Source: Chloroflexota bacterium (GTDB lineage Bacteria > Chloroflexota > Dehalococcoidia > Lucifugimonadales > UBA3495). From it: a stretch of DNA of 5,007 nt. Positions 1 through 3,841 of the stretch are shown here, in pieces. The position numbers and the translations under genes are program-made. The notes under the pieces were generated by a model that did not search any database, was not told where the DNA came from, and saw only the letters and a list, made by a program, of their open reading frames with translations. The DNA lies in NCBI GenBank assembly GCA_022561675.1, contig JADFQT010000194.1, positions 1-5,007 on the forward strand. The letters are read 5' to 3'. Numbering within the stretch: position 1 is the stretch's first letter; the number at the start of each line of letters is the position of its first letter.

Positions 1-453
1 CAGCGGCTGTTGGCCCGTCTCTATCTGGAAGGGCTGTCCACCGGAGACTTCGAGCCGGTGTTTCGGGAACTGGTGGGAGAAACCACCGCCCTATCGGCCA
101 ACACGGTGGTGCGGCTGAAGGACCACTGGGGACAGGAGTATCAGGACTGGCGGTGTCGACCGTTGGGTGGACACCGGTATGCCTACATCTGGGCCGACGG
201 GATCTACCTGGCGGCGGGGACTGAGCAGGAGAAGACCGCCCTGTTGTGCATTCTGGTGACCCATGGCAGTGCTGGGCTCCTACATAGGCGCCCAGCAGAC
301 CGGGAAAATATCTCCCCAAAGGCTTATGCGGTTGATGGGTGTGGTAATAGGAACGGGCTCGGTACTCCTATTCTGGCTCGCCTACACACAACTATAGACA
401 TTAGTCAGAGATTAGAGTGGACCAGCCGCCCCTGCAAGGTCATCCAGATATGA
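1..453 (+). pseudogene. IS256/Mutator-family transposase fragment, both ends missing
   Basis: The frame is open from base 1, so the 5' part lies outside the window; the TTG at 10 is not a believable start. Residues 1-86 (nt 1-258) read as the middle of an IS256-family DDE transposase. They include the stretch RLYLEGLSTGDFEPVFREL, the helix region ANTVVRLKDHW, and the strand YIWADGIYL, whose Asp (codon 196-198) corresponds to the first catalytic Asp of the family. From about nt 258 the frame no longer resembles a transposase; it reads on as unrelated residues to a TGA at 451-453, while a different frame shows a transporter tail. The second Asp and the Glu of the DDE triad are therefore absent, and this copy cannot be active. 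The family assignment comes from recalled family patterns; the exact break point is inferred. Confidence 0.8.
263..397 (+). pseudogene. TauE/SafE (TSUP) membrane permease, C-terminal remnant
   Basis: A short frame, distinct from the transposase frame, reads PMAVLGSYIGAQQTGKISPQ and then RLMRLMGVVIGTGSVLLFWL before a TAG at 395-397. The pattern G-x-Y-x-G-A followed by G-(K/R)-I-(S/P) and one last hydrophobic helix is the usual end of sulfite-exporter TauE/SafE family permeases. These are inner-membrane proteins of about 250 residues that move sulfur- or carbon-containing anions. Only about 45 residues remain, covering one loop and the last membrane segment. A TGA at 257-259 closes the frame upstream, so the join with the transposase lies at about 256-262. 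The ATG at 263 is internal to the family and not a real start. It could be a chance hydrophobic ORF, but the motif order makes that less likely. Confidence 0.62.
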
Positions 454-548
454 AAGCATGACCCCGGCTTCCTTCCAGTAGTGGGGTAGAGTGGCGGTCA
501 ATCCGGCAGGGAGGAAAGGCTGTTTCCCAGTAGGGCCGTATGAATTCA

Positions 549-567
549 CGCGACCGGTGGGGTCGCG
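549..567. repeat. GC-rich hairpin, perfect 7-bp arms
   Basis: CGCGACC at 549-555 pairs with GGTCGCG at 561-567 around a 5-nt loop (GGTGG). No T-tract follows on either strand, so it does not look like an intrinsic terminator. Its role is unknown. Confidence 0.5.
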
Positions 568-609
568 AGGTAAACCCTGGGTGTGGGTATCGGCTGATGC
601 TGACAAGGT

Positions 610-639
610 CGTCACTTTCCTTTTTCAAGGAAAGCGACG
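610..639. repeat. Hairpin with 13-position arms and one mismatch
   Basis: CTTTCCTT (615-622) pairs exactly with AAGGAAAG (627-634) around TTTC. Beyond one A/C mismatch the stem continues with CGTC (610-613) and GACG (636-639). There is no downstream T-run on either strand. It lies 43 nt after the 549-567 hairpin, so the two could be part of one folded RNA. Confidence 0.5.
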
Positions 640-951
640 CCCGAAGTATCAGGTGGTCAGGCAGCCCAGGCTACGGTATAGGCGGACCAGGAGCGGGGGA
701 CGGGGTGAGGGATGATGACGGGTGAGGTTTGGAGTTGAGGGATATGGAGCCTACTCCGTCTCCCAATAACCAAGTATTTCTGCCATCGGGAGTGAAGGTG
801 TTCGGGGTAGATGAGTGGCTGGGGAAATTGCAGAAGGCTGCGTAGGTGTTGAACCTGCCCCTTTCCTACTTTTTGATAACCTGGGCGTACTAGCTCATTG
901 AACCGGATTTAGTTGATTCCTTGACCTGATAAGGGGCGGTGGTGTGGATTC

Positions 952-970
952 TGAGCCTTCACTCGGCTCA
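952..970 (+). repeat. Small hairpin just upstream of the 991 gene
   Basis: TGAGCC (952-957) and GGCTCA (965-970) form a 6-bp stem with a 7-nt loop, ending 20 nt before the ATG at 991. It would sit in the leader of that mRNA. A regulatory role is only a guess, and the stem is short enough to be chance. Confidence 0.3.
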
Positions 971-980
971 CTCCTGTTAA

Positions 981-986
981 AAGGGG
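981..986 (+). promoter_or_regulatory. Ribosome binding site for the 991 gene
   Basis: AAGGGG lies 4 nt before the ATG at 991, a slightly short but workable Shine-Dalgarno spacing. It supports 991 as the start. Confidence 0.45.
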
Positions 987-990
987 CTTT

Positions 991-1335
991 ATGGATGTCA
1001 TCTGGGATGTATGGCCTGGTTGGCCGAGCCAGATTGATGTTAACGCCCGCCTTGGCCCTCTAACCCGATCCGACCATTGTTCAAGTTTTAGGATAGGTAT
1101 AACAGGAAGCCCTTACGAACGAGCTTCACGGTATGAGGCTTCCTACGACGAATTGATAGTCTTATACGAGTCTGATTCAGGCCAGCATGTGGACGATACA
1201 CAACGTTATTTGACCTACTACTGGGACTACTGCGACAACACTATGAACGGCGAAGAGGCTTTGACGAGCCCTCCTTATTACCTGTACCTGGTTCGCCGCC
1301 GAAATTTAAATCCTAAGGCTACCCCCGCTGCATGA
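991..1335 (+). CDS. Small conserved hypothetical protein with GIY-YIG-like features
   Basis: A complete 114-residue protein with ATG start and TGA stop, preceded by a purine-rich AAGGGG. No signal peptide or membrane segment is seen. Residues 33-38 (FRIGIT) followed by Arg44 and Tyr48 resemble the YIG strand and catalytic-Arg helix of GIY-YIG nucleases. Residues 52-61 (YDELIVLYES) look like a central strand, 76-83 (YYWDYCDN) form an aromatic helix ending in Asp-Asn, and 96-104 (YYLYLVRRR) a C-terminal strand. I recall small bacterial and phage proteins of unknown role with this same order of elements. In classic GIY-YIG nucleases the Y-x-Y strand comes first; here a similar strand is last, which would fit a permuted or merely convergent fold. 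Function unproven; a DNA-cleaving role is inference. The gene stands alone, 55 nt before an amidohydrolase remnant. Confidence 0.65.
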   Translation: MDVIWDVWPGWPSQIDVNARLGPLTRSDHCSSFRIGITGSPYERASRYEASYDELIVLYESDSGQHVDDTQRYLTYYWDYCDNTMNGEEALTSPPYYLYLVRRRNLNPKATPAA

Positions 1336-1390
1336 TGACTGCTCCACATTTTACAGATTAGGGGCAGGGTTTCGACCTCCTGTCAGGAAA

Positions 1391-1558
1391 ATGACTTTGC
1401 GGTCTATCGACATCCATGCTCACTCCCACCCCCAATGTTTGCTGCGCGACGTTGAAGCGGATCAAGATTGACGCGGCCTGACCGCTGACAGTGAGGAAGC
1501 GGATGTTGGCCCCAAGGAAGAGTGGACACAGCCGGATCGACGAATCACGGACATTTGA
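1391..1558 (+). pseudogene. Amidohydrolase (amidohydrolase_2 family), broken N-terminal remnant
   Basis: From the ATG at 1391 the frame reads MTLRSIDIHAHSHPQ, with the D-x-H-x-H metal-binding signature of the amidohydrolase_2 (ACMSD-like) TIM-barrel family near the N-terminus. A TGA at 1469-1471 interrupts it. Reading through in the same frame gives RGLTADSEEADVGPKEEW and then TQPDRRITDI before another TGA at 1556-1558. Family members often have D-W-H-G-L at the first stop and a segment like GPK-x-x-W-T-P-x-x-R-L-A-D-M next. The first stop is thus plausibly a TGG to TGA change, followed by decay. No later part of the roughly 300-residue enzyme is visible downstream. An AGGA lies only 2 nt before the ATG. 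Family memory, not a database search, supports this call. Confidence 0.6.
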
Positions 1559-1639
1559 TCCTGCGGCATCCTCCCTCCCTGCTTAAACAACTTCCTCAAC
1601 CACTGGCCAGGTCGTTCCACGCCTGGTCCAAGTGCGGAC

Positions 1640-1888
1640 CTACACCTGTTCAAAGTCGCCTAGTGTCCAGTCTTCATATTGTGGTATCGAAAGGGATAAC
1701 ACCCCCGCCGCTGGGACCAACACTTTGGCCCCACATCGTGCGCACCACTCTTCACTCTGCTCTAAGCCTGCGATGAATATGGAATGGCCAACTTCCCCAC
1801 TAAGGTGGTGTGCCCCCGGTAGATCGGGGAAGAGAAAATGTACCTGTTGGCACCCTAAACTACCGCAGAGCTTTCGGCCAATTCTCAT
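1640..1888 (-). CDS. Small four-cysteine (putative zinc-ribbon) hypothetical protein
   Basis: An 82-residue protein on the minus strand, from the ATG at 1888-1886 to a TAG at 1642-1640. AGAGGTGA at 1899-1892 puts GAGG 6 nt before this ATG; the adjacent in-frame GTG at 1891 is the alternative start. Cysteines at 8, 13, 49 and 52 (C-x4-C and then W-C-A-R-C-G) could bind one metal ion in a zinc-ribbon-like fold. Other visible traits are FLFPDLPGAHH (18-28), a glutamate-rich EQSEEW before the second Cys pair, and an aromatic acidic tail YEDWTLGDFEQV. No membrane segment is seen. I cannot name the family. The good RBS and paired cysteines favour a real gene over a shadow, and no plus-strand gene competes for this stretch. 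It has no close partner gene. Confidence 0.5.
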   Translation of the reverse strand: MRIGRKLCGSLGCQQVHFLFPDLPGAHHLSGEVGHSIFIAGLEQSEEWCARCGAKVLVPAAGVLSLSIPQYEDWTLGDFEQV

Positions 1889-1891
1889 CAC

Positions 1892-2187
1892 TCACCTCTG
1901 GCAGATAGGTTCATTTAAACAACCGTCACCAACGTCAATAATACTTACCTCGTAACCACTACCCCCAGGTCGCCGGTGACCGCACCAGAGCAAATCTCAA
2001 TCATAAGAAATCCGAGCCAAGAAGGTCCAAAGGCCAGGTTGGGTGTCTGAATTATCCGTTATTAACAGGTCCTAACGGATAATTCAGACATACCGAAAGA
2101 TTACCTCATTCTCCGCAGAGAGCACCCACCGATTTATGTGGCTTCCCTTCCCAGCCACCGTCGTCCTTTGAGCCGCCAATACTAGAT
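1892..2187. other. About 300 bp without a gene, between the minus-strand gene and the CRISPR array
   Basis: I see no supported ORF. It contains the leader of the minus-strand gene (a TTGACG at 1938-1933 with no well-placed -10) and the 47-bp palindrome at 2044-2090. The last ~95 bp before the array are not markedly AT-rich and show no obvious CRISPR-leader character. Confidence 0.4.
2044..2090. repeat. 47-bp perfect inverted repeat, probable mobile-element end pair (MITE-like)
   Basis: TGTCTGAATTATCCGTTA (2044-2061) is repeated exactly as its reverse complement at 2073-2090, with an 11-nt centre (2062-2072). The outer ends are TG...CA, as in termini of IS3-, IS21- and IS481-type elements. 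It therefore looks like two terminal inverted repeats brought together after loss of the interior, or a very small non-autonomous element. No target-site duplication is obvious in the flanks. There is no T-tract, so a terminator is unlikely. A palindromic protein-binding site is the main alternative. The element family is not identified. Confidence 0.6.
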
Positions 2188-2223
2188 GTGAAGATCCCGT
2201 CTCCAGGAAGGTCCTTCTTCTAC
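2188..2223 (-). repeat. Degenerate terminal CRISPR repeat (left end)
   Basis: It starts GTGAAGATCCCG where the consensus has GTTTCAATCCCG, and carries one further change (AAGGTCC for AATGTCC). Four of the five changes fall in the 8-nt crRNA handle, which would be lost. Terminal repeat decay of this kind is typical of the leader-distal end. Confidence 0.8.
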
Positions 2224-2633
2224 ATGAAGAAGCTACTCAGAAGGCTGGCCGCTCCGTTTGTTTCAATCCCGTCTCCAGGAATGCCCTTCTTCTACACAGA
2301 TCGAAGCAGAGGAAGAAGCCTTCACGGCAGAGTTTCAATCCCGTCTCCAGGAATGTCCTTCTTCACCTTGCTTTCATGCCGGCACGCGCCTCGAGCCATG
2401 TGTTTCAATCCCGTCTCCAGGAAACTCCTTCTTCTACCTATACAAGAGGAGGTCAACAACACCGTTCGAGCAACATTGGCGTTTCAATCCCGTCTCCAGG
2501 AATGTCCTTCTTCTACCTAGCAGCTAGCCCCCTTTTTTACGCTGCGAATAGCATTTTTTGGTTTCAATCCCGTCTCCAGGAATGTCCTTGTTCTACGGTC
2601 TTGCGCCGCTGCCATCGTGTCCAGGTACCCTTT

Positions 2634-2650
2634 GTTCCAATCCCGTCTCC
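2634..2650 (-). repeat. Truncated CRISPR repeat (right end)
   Basis: GTTCCAATCCCGTCTCC matches the first 17 positions of the repeat with one change (T to C). The remaining 19 positions are replaced by unrelated sequence. In the inferred minus-strand orientation this is the leader-proximal side, so the leader-repeat junction appears to have been cut off. Confidence 0.75.
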
Positions 2651-2884
2651 CTGTGCGAGGGTTGACGCCGGCTGCTATGAAAGTGTACCTTTCCCCAGGG
2701 TGTTTCTATACCATAGCAGGACCATTTCACGACCGGGAAGCCGGTGGTTAAAACTCAAACCACAAAGTCTTCCCAGGGCCCAGCCTCCACCAGCTTGGTG
2801 CCATCGGTCCGGGTGCCCTGCTGGCACCGGTGACTAAGGAAAGGAGTAGAATAAGACCAAGCTGCGCCCTGTCAATGAATGACT
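2651..2884. other. Spacer region between CRISPR array and CD-NTase, no gene
   Basis: No ORF here is supported; the long plus-strand frame through the array merely runs on into this stretch. Small stems are present: GTGGTT (2744-2749) with AACCAC (2758-2763), and GGTGCC (2812-2817) with GGCACC (2823-2828), neither followed by a T-run. The segment is where an array leader would be expected but is not noticeably AT-rich. Confidence 0.4.
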
Positions 2885-2930
2885 TTTGGGTGCCAATACT
2901 CTTGGCGGATTAGGCCAGTATTGGTCAAAG
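2885..2930. promoter_or_regulatory. Inverted repeat upstream of the CD-NTase gene
   Basis: CCAATACT (2893-2900) and AGTATTGG (2917-2924) form a perfect 8-bp stem. GGC/GCC (2904-2906 with 2914-2916) can extend it inward after a bulge, and TTTG/CAAA (2885-2888 with 2926-2929) outward. It ends about 60 nt before the proposed TTG start, so it could be an operator or a leader RNA structure. Function is inferred from position only. Confidence 0.4.
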
Positions 2931-2949
2931 GGCTCTGACGAAAATCGAG

Positions 2950-2955
2950 TATATT
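2950..2955 (+). promoter_or_regulatory. Possible -10 box for the CD-NTase gene
   Basis: TATATT matches the sigma-70 -10 consensus at 5 of 6 positions and lies 34 nt before the TTG start. No good -35 box is found 16-18 nt upstream, so the call is weak. Confidence 0.25.
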
Positions 2956-2976
2956 TTGGCTAAGAATAGCCGTGCG

Positions 2977-2982
2977 AAGGAG
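2977..2982 (+). promoter_or_regulatory. Shine-Dalgarno site deciding a TTG start
   Basis: AAGGAG is followed by 7 nt and then TTG at 2990-2992, which is ideal spacing. The GTG at 2972 lies just before this site and has only weak purine sequence upstream, so TTG is preferred. No in-frame ATG exists between the upstream stop at 2936-2938 and this point. Confidence 0.6.
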
Positions 2983-2989
2983 CCGCATA

Positions 2990-3841
2990 TTGACTGGGGA
3001 CCAATACGTTGCAAGCGTCCTGCGGAAGTACGATATAAACAGATCAGCCGCAGAAAGCGCTGCCCAAAGAGTTACGCCTGCCCTTCGCCGTTGGGCCGCG
3101 GCCCAACTTTCCAGCCTCGAATATTCCGGTTCTTTCGCCAAGGGCACTGCGAACAATATTTCTACCGATGTTGATCTGTTTATCTCTCTGAAGTCCTCCA
3201 CAACGGCAACCTTGAAGCAGATATACGAAAGTCTTTTCACATGTGCGATCAACCAGGCCTGGTCGCCAGTAAGGAAGAACGTGTCCATTGGGATTTCCAA
3301 CTTCGGAGTGAAAATTGATCTAGTACCTGGGAAAATTCAGGCCGGATACCAAAATTATCATAGCTTATATAAACGTAAGACGGATTCCTGGCTTCAGACT
3401 AACGCCAAGCTTCACATCAATACAGTGACCAATTCGGGAAGGACAAAAGAGATTCGAGCCATCAAAATTTGGCGGAACCTTCATAGCTTGCCGTTCCCAT
3501 CGTTCTTCTTAGAACTGATGGTCATAGAAGGTCTAAAACGTAGATCGCAAAATAATCTGGCGTCTAATGTGCTTCATATGTTGGATTTCATTGGCGATAA
3601 TTTGCCTTCAATCCGAACAATGGACCCAGCGAACACAAACAACGTCATTTCTGGCGAGGGAGCTGGGCAACAGCCGTCTGCTGCTGATAGGGACCTACCG
3701 CGACATGGAATTATCTCGCCAGCACCCTTTGGCAGAATGTCTTGGCGAACTGACCAGGGAAAGATTGTTCCAGCGGGTGCTGCTACGGGGCCTGAGCCAG
3801 CAGGACGTGACCAGGTTCATCGAGGTAGCGGCCGGGGTTGA
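2990..3841 (+). CDS. CBASS-type CD-NTase (cGAS/DncV-like nucleotidyltransferase), C-terminus replaced
   Basis: CD-NTases make cyclic di- or trinucleotides in the cytoplasm after phage infection and switch on a partner effector (CBASS). Numbered from the TTG at 2990, residues 47-62 read GSFAKGTANNISTDVD: the Gly-Ser of the nucleotidyltransferase fold and the metal-binding pair Asp60 and Asp62. Asp110 in VKIDLVPG is the third acid. NYHSLYKRK (122-130) and the helical part GRTKEIRAIKIW (150-161) with FPSFFLELMVIEGLK (169-183) are typical of the OAS-like group. MDPANTNNVIS (211-221) normally leads into an Asp-Asp-Leu-Thr stretch and a final helix. Here it switches to unrelated residues at about nt 3650 and ends at TGA 3839-3841, so about 220 native residues remain of a usual 270-300. 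The core may still fold; loss of the last helices may not be tolerated. No effector gene lies next to it in this window. Confidence 0.85.
   Translation: MTGDQYVASVLRKYDINRSAAESAAQRVTPALRRWAAAQLSSLEYSGSFAKGTANNISTDVDLFISLKSSTTATLKQIYESLFTCAINQAWSPVRKNVSIGISNFGVKIDLVPGKIQAGYQNYHSLYKRKTDSWLQTNAKLHINTVTNSGRTKEIRAIKIWRNLHSLPFPSFFLELMVIEGLKRRSQNNLASNVLHMLDFIGDNLPSIRTMDPANTNNVISGEGAGQQPSAADRDLPRHGIISPAPFGRMSWRTDQGKIVPAGAATGPEPAGRDQVHRGSGRG

Larger units (their letters stand above)
398..980. other. About 580 bp without a convincing gene
   Basis: Frames here are short and do not match families I recognise. One plus-strand frame (491-715) contains GKPWVWVSADADKVVTFLF, which faintly recalls the strand region of some transposases, but the rest does not follow. 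A 33-codon ATG frame at 744-845 (reading VFLPSGVKVFGVDEWLGKL near its middle) has a purine-rich stretch only 3 nt upstream, so it is weakly supported. Two hairpins (549-567 and 610-639) are the only clear structure. The region may be decayed coding sequence or an untranslated structured segment. Confidence 0.5.
2188..2650 (-). CRISPR. Short CRISPR array, 36-nt repeats, six spacers, no cas genes in window
   Basis: Repeats (plus strand) begin GTTTCAATCCCGTCTCCAGG and end TTCTTCTAC. Copies: 2188-2223 (5 mismatches), 2260-2295 (1), 2332-2367 (last bases altered), 2402-2437 (2), 2481-2516 (matches consensus), 2561-2596 (1), and a truncated copy 2634-2650. Spacers: 2224-2259 (36 nt), 2296-2331 (36), 2368-2401 (34), 2438-2480 (43), 2517-2560 (44), 2597-2633 (37); all are unlike one another. 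On the minus strand the repeat ends ATTGAAAC, the usual 8-nt crRNA 5' handle of type I and III systems, so minus-strand transcription is likely and a leader would lie right of 2650. The degenerate left repeat fits a trailer end. The broken right-hand repeat suggests the leader junction is damaged, so spacer acquisition is doubtful. Spacer origins cannot be judged here. Confidence 0.93.

Noticed and set aside
535..570. Group II intron-like motif (GCCGTATGA followed by TCACGCG)
   Set aside because: Pairing does not complete to a domain V-like hairpin, and no reverse transcriptase or intron boundary is present.
412..628. Minus-strand ORFs of 62-67 codons over the gene-free stretch
   Set aside because: They overlap each other in two frames, with no RBS and no family resemblance.
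491..715. Plus-strand frame with GKPWVWVSADADKVVTFLF suggesting a transposase strand
   Set aside because: The resemblance covers one short stretch only; no DDE residues or neighbouring family motifs follow.
2260..2280. GTTTCAATCCC as a tRNA T-arm
   Set aside because: It recurs in every CRISPR repeat and no acceptor, D or anticodon stem surrounds it.
2755..2825. Minus-strand peptide ending GTKLVEAGPWEDFVV before a stop
   Set aside because: It looks like a protein C-terminus but is under 25 residues, has no upstream homology I can follow, and no family I can name.
2812..2828. GGTGCC/GGCACC stem as a terminator between array and CD-NTase
   Set aside because: Only 6 bp and no following T-run on either strand.
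2188..2837. Overlapping plus-strand ORFs with repeated peptide units (such as FQSRLQECPSST) across 2188-2837
   Set aside because: They are translations of the CRISPR repeats and change frame with spacer length; not proteins.
2872..3300. 142-codon minus-strand ORF opposite the CD-NTase
   Set aside because: Antisense shadow of a gene whose plus-strand frame carries catalytic motifs.
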